64,000 nucleotides of DNA, taken from contig JBLNCA010000005.1 of the NCBI GenBank assembly GCA_050260375.1, positions 12,049-76,048 on the forward strand, given 5' to 3'. The stretch comes from DTFZ01 sp050260375. GTDB lineage: Bacteria; Bacillota; Clostridia; Christensenellales; SZUA-584. A model generated the notes under the pieces. The model saw only the letters and a program-made list of their open reading frames with translations, was not told where the DNA came from and searched no databases. Positions within the stretch are counted from its first letter, which is position 1. Every line of letters begins with the position of its first letter. Positions 43,120-49,646 of the stretch are shown here, one piece after another. Position numbers and translations under genes: made by a program.

Positions 43120-43559
43120 CAGTCTTCCTCTTTCAGGTGCAGCCTTGTCACGATGTTGCCGAAACAGATTATATCCCCCGTCGTTACCCTCACAGGCGAC
43201 GAAATGGGCAAACCGTTAACGGTGACTTCCCCTTTGCCGAGCCTGTTTACATACACGTCTCCGTCCACGCTGTATACCTGTGAATGCAGCTTCATTATGC
43301 TGGGGTCCTTCAGAATGATGTCTGCGTTCCTTGCTTTGCCAATAGTGTTTTCGCGCATAAGCTGTATGTTTGCATTGAATATATCTTCGGGGCCCGAAAC
43401 GACATGAATATACCCTATACTGTTTTGGGCAACGCTAAGCACCAGACGTTTCTCCCTGTATTCCTTTATAGATATGCCCGTAACGCTGAGCAGTACGATC
43501 GCCGCCGCCGCGAGAAACCAATACCTCATGGCGAGAGAGACAGCCTCATATACTGCCAT
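43119..43559 (-). CDS. membrane-anchored FHA-domain protein
   Basis: A 146-residue protein with one N-terminal helix (about residues 10-28) and a cytoplasmic FHA domain at about residues 60-140 (IGKARNADIILKDPSIMKLHSQVYSVDGDVYVNRLGKGEVTVNGLPI), a phosphothreonine-binding module. ATG 43559 follows GAGGTGAT, and its stop overlaps the SEDS gene start. FHA genes directly before rodA-pbpA also occur in actinobacteria, where FHA proteins link Ser/Thr kinase signalling to wall growth; that role is inferred here. It heads the nine-gene minus-strand run. Confidence 0.88.
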   Translation of the reverse strand: MAVYEAVSLAMRYWFLAAAAIVLLSVTGISIKEYREKRLVLSVAQNSIGYIHVVSGPEDIFNANIQLMRENTIGKARNADIILKDPSIMKLHSQVYSVDGDVYVNRLGKGEVTVNGLPISSPVRVTTGDIICFGNIVTRLHLKEED

Positions 43560-43673
43560 TTACAATCACCTCAATAATGATTGTATCATATTTAATGTAA
43601 AGTTAACCCCATAAGTTTGTAAATGATATATAAATATATGTTAAACATACTGCCCGGAAAGCTTTATTTTGAA

Positions 43674-43702
43674 TACACACCCCATATACACACCCCATAA
43701 AG
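43674..43702. repeat. tandem TACACACCCCAT motifs
   Basis: TACACACCCCAT (43674-43685) and TACACACCCCATAAAG (43687-43702), abutting the hairpin repeat. Related copies are at 27085-27100 and 54260-54275. Confidence 0.6.
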
Positions 43703-43720
43703 CCTAACGGCTTTATGGGG
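43693..43720. repeat. CCCC..AAAGCC hairpin repeat, copy 2
   Basis: Perfect arms CCCCATAAAGCC / GGCTTTATGGGG with TAAC loop, followed by GACCCC; same architecture as 9037-9062. Confidence 0.75.
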
Positions 43721-43727
43721 ACCCCGT

Positions 43728-43759
43728 ATAAAAAAGCTGCGCCTGTATTAGCGCAGCTT
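43728..43759 (-). terminator. sodC terminator
   Basis: Perfect AAGCTGCGC / GCGCAGCTT stem with an eight-base loop; the minus strand continues into TTTTTT. Confidence 0.85.
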
Positions 43760-43779
43760 AAACAAATTCTCCTTTTATC

Positions 43780-44235
43780 TCATGTTGCGCTCATCTCGCG
43801 TATGACGCCGCAGCCTATGCGCCTTCCCGAGTCGCCGGCCGGCTGTGACGTGTAGTCGTCGCGCAGTTCGTGGACTACAACGGAGCGCCCTATTATGTCC
43901 TTTACGGTAAACCTCTGCGTGATGAACGAAAGCCACGCTTTGCCCTGGCGCGTTCCGAGCAGCATCGGAAAATCCCCCGCATGCATCGGATGCGCCGTAT
44001 GCCCCGGGTTATAGTGTCCGCCGGCGTCCGAAAAATCGGGCCTTAAGCAGCTGCCGTTTTCATGCATATGGAACCCGTAAAACCCCGTATTGTTGGGCGG
44101 CAGCCCCGAGACATACGCGTCCACTCTTACCCCTTCCTCCGTGTCTTGAAACCAGACGACGCCTTTCAATTGCGGCGCAGCCGAGCCGCCTCTTATCTCT
44201 GCGGCCGCCGACGATCTATTGTAACTTATGTCCGT
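43780..44235 (-). CDS. sodC: Cu/Zn superoxide dismutase family protein (SodC-like)
   Basis: A 151-residue Cu/Zn SOD-like protein. All metal ligands appear in place: GFHMHE, GGHYNP, HPMHAGD and VVVHE; the disulfide cysteines (GSC, IGCGVI) and the active-site Arg (GRRIGCG) are present. No signal peptide is seen, so it is probably cytoplasmic, which is unusual for this family. The conserved N-terminal part (EIRGGSAAPQLKGVV) extends upstream of the TTG at 44169, with no ATG/GTG/TTG before it; the ribosome site GGAGGGG (44242-44248) is six bases from an in-frame ACG at 44235, which I take as the start. Confidence 0.75.
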   Translation of the reverse strand, partial: TDISYNRSSAAAEIRGGSAAPQLKGVVWFQDTEEGVRVDAYVSGLPPNNTGFYGFHMHENGSCLRPDFSDAGGHYNPGHTAHPMHAGDFPMLLGTRQGKAWLSFITQRFTVKDIIGRSVVVHELRDDYTSQPAGDSGRRIGCGVIREMSAT

Positions 44236-44399
44236 AACCGACCCCTCCTTTTCTGCCCAAAAAGCCGCTTAAATCAACCGAAAAACCGCTTCACAAACAA
44301 ATGTCTTTCCGGGCTTTTCATTGCCTATAGGTATATACTATTACATATGCTTACTGTTAATTAATAGTGCAAAAAGGCTAACGTTTACCGTTAGTTCAT

Positions 44400-44429
44400 T
44401 TGACAAAGACCTATCTCCTGCTATATCAT
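44400..44429 (+). promoter_or_regulatory. promoter of the carD gene
   Basis: TTGACA (44400-44405), 18 bases, TATCAT (44424-44429). Confidence 0.6.
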
Positions 44430-44448
44430 ATATTGTAGGGAGGATTCG

Positions 44449-44925
44449 ATGTTTAAGGAGGGCGACAAAATTTCATATCCGATGCACGGCGCAGGCTATA
44501 TCGAGTGCATTCAGGAAAAGAATTTTCTGAATGAGAAGAAAAGCTATTACGTCCTCAGGTTTTCTGAGGGCGATATTAAGGTTAACGTGCCTGTCGAGAG
44601 CGCGGAAAAAGCAGGGCTTCGCAAGATAATATCTCGCGACGAATACAACAAGGTCATAGAATCCTTTAAAGATCTGGGCGATCCCGAAGAGTCTTCCAAC
44701 TGGAACCGGCGCAACCGCGAAAATCTGGAAAAAATGAAATCCGGCAATGTCTTTGAGATAGCTAATGTCATAAAAAGCCTGTTAAAGCGCGAGGTTAAAA
44801 AGAGCCTTTCGTCAAGCGAAAAAAAGATGCTCGGCACGTCGATGCAGATACTCGTGTCGGAGCTTGCTCTTGCGAGCAATAAAAAGGACGAGGAAGTAAA
44901 GAAAATAATCACGCAGATGCTTTAA
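44449..44925 (+). CDS. CarD family transcriptional regulator
   Basis: A 158-residue protein of the CarD/CdnL family, which binds RNA polymerase beta subunit and promoter DNA to stabilise open complexes. The N-terminal Tudor-like RNAP-interacting domain (FKEGDKISYPMHGAGYIECIQEKNFLNEKKSYYVLRFSEGDIKVNVPVESAEKAGLRKI) is followed by a helical DNA-binding domain ending in a Lys-rich, coiled segment. AGGGAGG lies before ATG 44449. The next gene, a YacL-type PIN protein, is a usual CarD neighbour in Clostridia. Confidence 0.93.
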   Translation: MFKEGDKISYPMHGAGYIECIQEKNFLNEKKSYYVLRFSEGDIKVNVPVESAEKAGLRKIISRDEYNKVIESFKDLGDPEESSNWNRRNRENLEKMKSGNVFEIANVIKSLLKREVKKSLSSSEKKMLGTSMQILVSELALASNKKDEEVKKIITQML

Positions 44926-44983
44926 AATACTATAGTCAACAACGCAATATGTACTCCCCGAATTATAACATAAGAGGTGAATG

Positions 44984-46072
44984 ATGGGCAGAAAAATTGC
45001 ACGCCTTTTTTTCATTTTAGTGGGCCTGTTTGTAGGCCCGGGTATTACCGCACTTATTTTTGAATTACTTCAATCTTTTAACATCGTAAACGCGTATACT
45101 TCGCTCGCGCAATACGCTTTGCTGATATACATAGCGGCAGGCGTCGCGTCCGGAATACTGTTTATTTTTCTTTCCAAACCCATTGTCGACGCGATTTTGA
45201 ATACTGCTAAAAAAGCCGACAAACGGCTGTCAAGGCTGCCCGCAAACATTGTGCTGCCCGCAGTTATAGGCCTTATACTGGGGCTTGTTGTCGCCTATCT
45301 GCTGTCAAGGCTTATAGACAGCATAATACTCATTGACTGGATAGCCGGCATAGTAATAGTTATAGCATATATAGTCTGCGCATACCTTGGCATATCGATA
45401 TTCGTGCGCCACAGGCCTGAACTCGAATCGGGCATATTCAAAAGTCACAGGGATGCGGACAAATCCAAAGACGTTTCGGCCGCGCGGCCAAAGCTTCTCG
45501 ATACGAGCGTAATAATAGACGGACGCATATTCGATATATGCAACACCGGCATAATAGAGGGAGCGCTGATTATACCCGAATTCGTACTCGACGAATTGCG
45601 CCATATTGCCGACTCTTCGGACGACTTAAAGCGCAACAGGGGAAGAAGGGGCCTTGACGTGTTAAAACGCATACAGACCGAGCTTGACCTGCCCGTTAAA
45701 ATAGTGCATGCAGAAATAGACGAGGCGGCAGACGTCGATTCAAAGCTGCTTTACCTCGCCAAAGATATGAACGGCATCGTTGTTACCAATGACTACAACC
45801 TCAATAAAGTCGCGGCGGTGAAAAACGTTCAGGTGCTTAACATAAACGAGCTTGCCAACGCCGTAAAACCCGTCGTGCTTCCCGGAGAAGAAATGAAAGT
45901 GACCATAGTCAAAGAAGGCAAGGAACCCGGACAGGGAATCGCTTACCTTGACGATGGAACGATGATCGTTGTAGAAGGCGGAAGAAACGAACAGAACAAG
46001 CCATTAACAGTTGTGGTTACGAGCGTTCTTCAGACAGCGGCAGGCAGGATGATTTTTGCCAGAATTAAGTAA
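44984..46072 (+). CDS. YacL-type PIN/TRAM membrane protein
   Basis: A 362-residue protein with four N-terminal membrane helices (to about residue 145), a cytoplasmic PIN nuclease domain with acidic residues LLDTSVIIDGRIFD, EFVLDELRHIAD and VTNDYNLN, and a C-terminal TRAM RNA-binding domain (EGKEPGQGIAYLDDGTMIVVEGGR). It resembles Bacillus subtilis YacL, thought to be a membrane-tethered ribonuclease of unknown target. The second of two adjacent ATGs (44984) has the better spacing from AGAGGTGA. Unlike many Firmicutes, ispD does not follow. Confidence 0.88.
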   Translation: MGRKIARLFFILVGLFVGPGITALIFELLQSFNIVNAYTSLAQYALLIYIAAGVASGILFIFLSKPIVDAILNTAKKADKRLSRLPANIVLPAVIGLILGLVVAYLLSRLIDSIILIDWIAGIVIVIAYIVCAYLGISIFVRHRPELESGIFKSHRDADKSKDVSAARPKLLDTSVIIDGRIFDICNTGIIEGALIIPEFVLDELRHIADSSDDLKRNRGRRGLDVLKRIQTELDLPVKIVHAEIDEAADVDSKLLYLAKDMNGIVVTNDYNLNKVAAVKNVQVLNINELANAVKPVVLPGEEMKVTIVKEGKEPGQGIAYLDDGTMIVVEGGRNEQNKPLTVVVTSVLQTAAGRMIFARIK

Positions 46073-46088
46073 AAACATTAAGCAATTA

Positions 46089-46106
46089 GCCCGCATTAAA
46101 GCGGGC
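46089..46106. terminator. hairpin between yacL-like gene and spoVG
   Basis: GCCCGC-ATTAAA-GCGGGC, a convergent-gene hairpin with only moderate T content on either side. Confidence 0.5.
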
Positions 46107-46128
46107 GGCAACACCTGATTTGCACCAA

Positions 46129-46413
46129 TTACATCTGGAAAGAAGCGTATCCTTCGTCGTCCGGCAAACTTTCAAACTTCTCAAGTATCGCGTTTTGAAT
46201 CATCGCGCGGGCTTCGGAGTTTATAGGATGCGCAATATCCTTATACTCTCCGTTTGATGTTCTCCTCGACGGCATCGCAATGAAATAGCCGTTTTGTCCT
46301 TCAATGATCTTCATGTCGTGAATCGCAAACATGTCGTCAAAAGTCACAGACACCACAGCCTTAAGCTTGCCGATCGTTTCGATCCTTCTGATACGAATGT
46401 CCGTGATATCCAT
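46129..46413 (-). CDS. spoVG: septation/RNA-binding regulator SpoVG
   Basis: A 94-residue SpoVG: MDITDIRIRRIETIGKLKAVVSVTFDDMFAIHDMKIIEGQNGYFIAMPSRR with the C-terminal DIAHPINSEARAMIQNAILEKFE is highly characteristic. SpoVG binds nucleic acids and affects septation in sporulation and virulence or surface genes in other Firmicutes. ATG 46413 follows AGGAGGG; the frame is open further upstream but without a start signal. It is monocistronic, and a long AT-rich intergenic region of about 470 bases separates it from divergent tyrS. Confidence 0.97.
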   Translation of the reverse strand: MDITDIRIRRIETIGKLKAVVSVTFDDMFAIHDMKIIEGQNGYFIAMPSRRTSNGEYKDIAHPINSEARAMIQNAILEKFESLPDDEGYASFQM

Positions 46414-46883
46414 AAGTAACCCTCCTAAATAGACTACCGATATGTGGTGTTTGTTAGTTCGATACAGAAGCCAGTTTTTCCTTCTTTTGTGGATTTTTCC
46501 GACCAGAAAACCCACAATATTTCAACAAACGACAAAAAATACATCAGTTACATACTGAATCTGAGTATAGTTAGTTAGTTGCTTTAAATGAGTCAGTATA
46601 TGTTTGTTAATATGAAAAGCGCGCTAAAAGATTAAATATCCAACCGCTGCAGGCATTTTACCAAAGTGCACATCACCATCTTTGTGCATTTACTATAAGA
46701 ACCCTCAATGTAACGAATTATACCAAACATATTTCAAATTGTCCAGTATTTTCTTTCATTTTTTAATTGCCTGATTATACCGCAATTGTATGTATATTTT
46801 GCCGCTATGTGCAGTATAAAAACTTATTTGCCACATGCGGCGTTTGCCGTTATAATACTATGGTGAAAAGAAAGGAAGTTACT
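46414..46883. other. AT-rich intergenic region, spoVG-tyrS
   Basis: No convincing gene. It holds the tyrS promoter at its right end and, near the left end on the minus strand, AGGAAAA (46482-46476) and GAACTA (46460-46455) 15 bases apart, loosely like a sigma-H promoter as known for Bacillus spoVG. Repeated GTTTGTTA/AGTTAGTTAG words occur. No T-box was found for tyrS. Confidence 0.5.
46828..46856 (+). promoter_or_regulatory. tyrS promoter
   Basis: TTGCCA (46828-46833), 17 bases, TATAAT (46851-46856); the leader is only about 20 bases. Confidence 0.75.
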
Positions 46884-48098
46884 ATGACGAACGTTTACGA
46901 TGTGCTTTTAGAGCGAGGTTTTGTAAAGCAGGTCACGCACGAAGGGCTGAAGGAATTGCTTGGCCGCGAGAGCGTGACGTTCTATATCGGTTTCGACCCC
47001 ACGGCCGACAGCCTTCACGTGGGGCATTACGTGCAGCTCATGGCGATGGCGCACATGCAGCGTTTCGGGCACAAGCCGATAGCGCTTATAGGCGGAGGAA
47101 CGACAATGGTGGGCGACCCTTCGGGACGCGCCGACCTTCGCAAAATGCTCACAAAAGAAGATATATCCGCAAACGCCGAGAAGTTTAAAAAGCAGATAAG
47201 CCGCTTCCTTGACTTCGGCGAAGGCAAAGCGATAATGGTAGACAACGCCGATTGGCTGCTTAAGCTCAACTATGTCGATTTTCTGCGCGACATAGGCGTG
47301 CATTTTTCGGTTAACAAGATGCTGACCGCGGAGTGCTATAAGACGCGCATGGAGAAGGGCTTAACGTTCCTCGAGTTCAACTACATGCTCATGCAGTCTT
47401 ACGACTTCCTTGTTTTAAACAGGGATTACGGCTGCAAGCTGCAGCTGGGCGGCGACGACCAGTGGTCCAATATACTGTCGGGCGCCGACCTCATACGCAG
47501 GAAAGAGCGCAAAGAGGCTTACGGCATGACTTTTGCGCTGCTGCTCACCAGCGACGGGCGCAAGATGGGCAAGACGGCGAAAGGCGCAGTGTGGCTCGAC
47601 GCTTCGAAGACGTCGCCGTACGAATTTTACCAGTACTGGAGGAACGTCGCGGACAGCGACGTCGAGAATTGCTTAAAGCTGCTTACGTTCATGCCTGTTG
47701 AAGAGATAAGGGAGCTTTGCAAATACAGAGACGAGCGCATAAACGACGCTAAAATAGCGCTCGCTTACGCTGTCACGAGCCAGGTGCACGGCAAAGAGGA
47801 GGCCGACAAAGCCAAAGCCGCGGCGGAAGCGCTGTTCTCCGGCGGCGCAGAGGGCGGTTCGATACCCGAGACTGCCATAAGCGACATATCTAATATGCTG
47901 ATTACAGACCTGCTGGTCGCGTGCAAATTGGCGCCTTCAAAAAGCGAAGCCAGAAGGCTTATCAAACAGGGCGGCATATCGGTAAACGGCGAGAAAGTTA
48001 CTGACGAATTCATGCCCGTTACCGCCGGACTTTTTACCGGCGGAGAATTGATGATAAAAAAGGGTAAAAAGGTTTACCACAAAGCAGTGCTTAAATAG
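46884..48098 (+). CDS. tyrS: tyrosyl-tRNA synthetase
   Basis: TyrRS charges tRNA-Tyr. The 404-residue class I enzyme has FDPTADSLHVGHY (HIGH-type motif at 45-48), GGGTTMVGDPSGR, QLGGDDQWSN and the KMGKT form of the KMSKS loop at 227-231, ending in an S4 RNA-binding domain (SKSEARRLIKQGGISVNGEKVTD). ATG 46884 follows AAAGGAAG; the upstream frame covers the promoter. The very short leader leaves no room for the T-box that usually controls tyrS in Firmicutes. Confidence 0.97.
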   Translation: MTNVYDVLLERGFVKQVTHEGLKELLGRESVTFYIGFDPTADSLHVGHYVQLMAMAHMQRFGHKPIALIGGGTTMVGDPSGRADLRKMLTKEDISANAEKFKKQISRFLDFGEGKAIMVDNADWLLKLNYVDFLRDIGVHFSVNKMLTAECYKTRMEKGLTFLEFNYMLMQSYDFLVLNRDYGCKLQLGGDDQWSNILSGADLIRRKERKEAYGMTFALLLTSDGRKMGKTAKGAVWLDASKTSPYEFYQYWRNVADSDVENCLKLLTFMPVEEIRELCKYRDERINDAKIALAYAVTSQVHGKEEADKAKAAAEALFSGGAEGGSIPETAISDISNMLITDLLVACKLAPSKSEARRLIKQGGISVNGEKVTDEFMPVTAGLFTGGELMIKKGKKVYHKAVLK

Positions 48099-48118
48099 TT
48101 TTTTAAGGAGCGATTTGG

Positions 48119-48556
48119 TTGCCGGATAAAGATAATAAGCTGACAATAGAGCGGTGCTCCGACATAGAGCTGCTCTCCCGGCTTTTCCGCGAGCTCGCGG
48201 AAGACGAGAGGTCCGACGTAAAACGTACCGAAGAAGATTACCGCGAAGAGATGTCAAAGCTGCTTGGCCGCGGAGAGCTTGCCTATTTATTTACAACAGC
48301 GAAAGGCGGCCCCGCGGGCTATGCGCTCGTCGACCCTTTCCGCAAGCCTTATTACCTCCGTCACTTCTATATATGCCGCGGGCATCGCCTCAAAGGGTAC
48401 GGCAAAGCGGCGTTCAGGCTGCTGCTTGACGCCCTTAAGATCAGCGAAATTGACCTTGACGTGTTCGACTGGAACGAGCGCGGCAAGGCGTTCTGGAACT
48501 CGCTCGGGTTTAAGCCGAGGGCTATAATCATGCGATATTCTTCTGATAAACCATGA
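48119..48556 (+). CDS. GNAT family N-acetyltransferase
   Basis: A 145-residue GNAT acetyltransferase: N-terminal helices, the beta-strand YLFTTAKGGPAGYALVDP, the acetyl-CoA loop YICRGHRLKGYGKAAFRLLLDAL and FWNSLGFKPRAIIMRYS at the C terminus. Start is TTG 48119, eight bases after AAGGAG and 20 bases after tyrS, so it may be co-transcribed with it. It overlaps the next gene by four bases. The acceptor substrate is unknown. Confidence 0.88.
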   Translation: MPDKDNKLTIERCSDIELLSRLFRELAEDERSDVKRTEEDYREEMSKLLGRGELAYLFTTAKGGPAGYALVDPFRKPYYLRHFYICRGHRLKGYGKAAFRLLLDALKISEIDLDVFDWNERGKAFWNSLGFKPRAIIMRYSSDKP

Positions 48557-49170
48557 TTACAATAAAAGGCGCTGCCGAAACAAGCTTCGAAGTCAAGAAA
48601 TCCAGGTTCATTGGCCTTGCATTAAGAGTCGGGAGTGAATCCGAGGCGCAGGCGGAAATCGAGAAGCGCAAGAAACGGTACTACGACGCTACGCACAACT
48701 GCTTTGCCTATGTGCTGGAAAACGGCATATTGCGTTATTCGGACGACGGCGAGCCGCAGGGCACCGCCGGGCTTCCCATGCTGGAGGTTATAAAGCGCTC
48801 GATGCTCACCGACGTGCTTGTTATATGCACGCGCTACTTTGGCGGCACGCTACTCGGCGCGGGCGGACTGGTGCGCGCGTATACAAAAAGCGCCGCCGAT
48901 ACATTGAGCGCTGCGCAAAAAGTAGAGCTTATACCCTGCAGCGTGTATGCATGCGCGTTCCCGTACAACGTGTGGGTAAAGGCCGAAAAAAGCATTTCCG
49001 CTTCCGGTTACACGGCGGAAAGTATAAGGTACGGCGAACAGGTATCCGCCGACATATGCGTAAGCGAGGGACGTGAAGAAGCGTTCCTTGAATACATTAA
49101 CAGCGTTTCTCTGGGAAAGGTTCATCCAGTGTTCGTGGAGCGAAAACTTGCCGAGCGGCCTATCGTTTGA
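48553..49170 (+). CDS. YigZ/IMPACT (UPF0029) family protein
   Basis: A 205-residue protein of the YigZ/IMPACT family: EVKKSRFIGLALRVGSESEAQAEIEKRKKRYYDATHNCFAYVL, RYSDDGEPQGTAGLPMLEVIKRS and VICTRYFGGTLLGAGGLVRAYTKSAADTL, then a small C-terminal DUF1949-type domain. The eukaryotic IMPACT proteins regulate Gcn2; the bacterial role is not firmly known, with ribosome-linked functions suggested. It is coupled to the GNAT gene by an ATGA overlap. Confidence 0.92.
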   Translation: MITIKGAAETSFEVKKSRFIGLALRVGSESEAQAEIEKRKKRYYDATHNCFAYVLENGILRYSDDGEPQGTAGLPMLEVIKRSMLTDVLVICTRYFGGTLLGAGGLVRAYTKSAADTLSAAQKVELIPCSVYACAFPYNVWVKAEKSISASGYTAESIRYGEQVSADICVSEGREEAFLEYINSVSLGKVHPVFVERKLAERPIV

Positions 49171-49189
49171 TTTTTCCGCGCACAGTATT

Positions 49190-49222
49190 AAAGCCAAGGA
49201 TACCCTCGGCTTTAATTTGTTT
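49190..49222 (+). terminator. terminator after the yigZ-like gene
   Basis: Stem AAAGCC-A-AGG / CCT-C-GGCTTT followed by an AT-rich, T-containing tail. Confidence 0.6.
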
Positions 49223-49244
49223 ATAAGGATTTAACCTTTAAATA

Positions 49245-49574
49245 TTACCATTTTCCTCTGCCCATATGGCCTGCTATCTCCGCCTTGCTCCTCTGTTTGA
49301 TTATCCAGGCTTCGTCCTTTGCTTTCTTAAACACAGAAACGCAGGGAGGGTCAAGATTTATCTCTATGCCTTCTTTGGCGAGCTCTATTATCTTTGCGGC
49401 GAGCTGCGCTATCTCCATATGCAAATCATTCGTGCGGTCGGATTTGTATACCTTTTCCGCGTCCTCTTCGGACAGCCTTTCGAACCTCTCCGCCGGGGCT
49501 CCGCACTTCGGGCATTCATTCGGCGGGTTGTCGCCCTCTACCGTCATACCGCATATCGAACACTTCCACAACAT
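49245..49574 (-). CDS. rubredoxin-like domain protein
   Basis: A 109-residue protein beginning with a rubredoxin-like zinc/iron ribbon, CSICGMTVEGDNPPNECPKCGAP (C-x2-C...C-x2-C, residues 5-27), as at the ends of rubrerythrins and related electron carriers. The remaining helical part (NDLHMEIAQLAAKIIELAKEGIEINLDPPC...) has no clear family. ATG 49574 follows GGAGGG. It may be a small redox partner in oxygen defence; that is inferred from the iron site alone. It is convergent with yigZ and lies 72 bases after the acyltransferase fusion on the same strand. Confidence 0.75.
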   Translation of the reverse strand: MLWKCSICGMTVEGDNPPNECPKCGAPAERFERLSEEDAEKVYKSDRTNDLHMEIAQLAAKIIELAKEGIEINLDPPCVSVFKKAKDEAWIIKQRSKAEIAGHMGRGKW

Positions 49575-49646
49575 TTTTACGGCCCTCCTTTTAATAATAA
49601 TTATTGACATTATACGTTCTATACGGGCAATAAACAATACGGAACA

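Noticed and set aside
46455..46482. Sigma-H promoter for spoVG
   Set aside because: AGGAAAA-15-GAACTA is only a loose match; mentioned in the region note but not called.
46414..46883. T-box upstream of tyrS
   Set aside because: No GGTGG-type T-box sequence, and the promoter leaves a leader of only about 20 bases.
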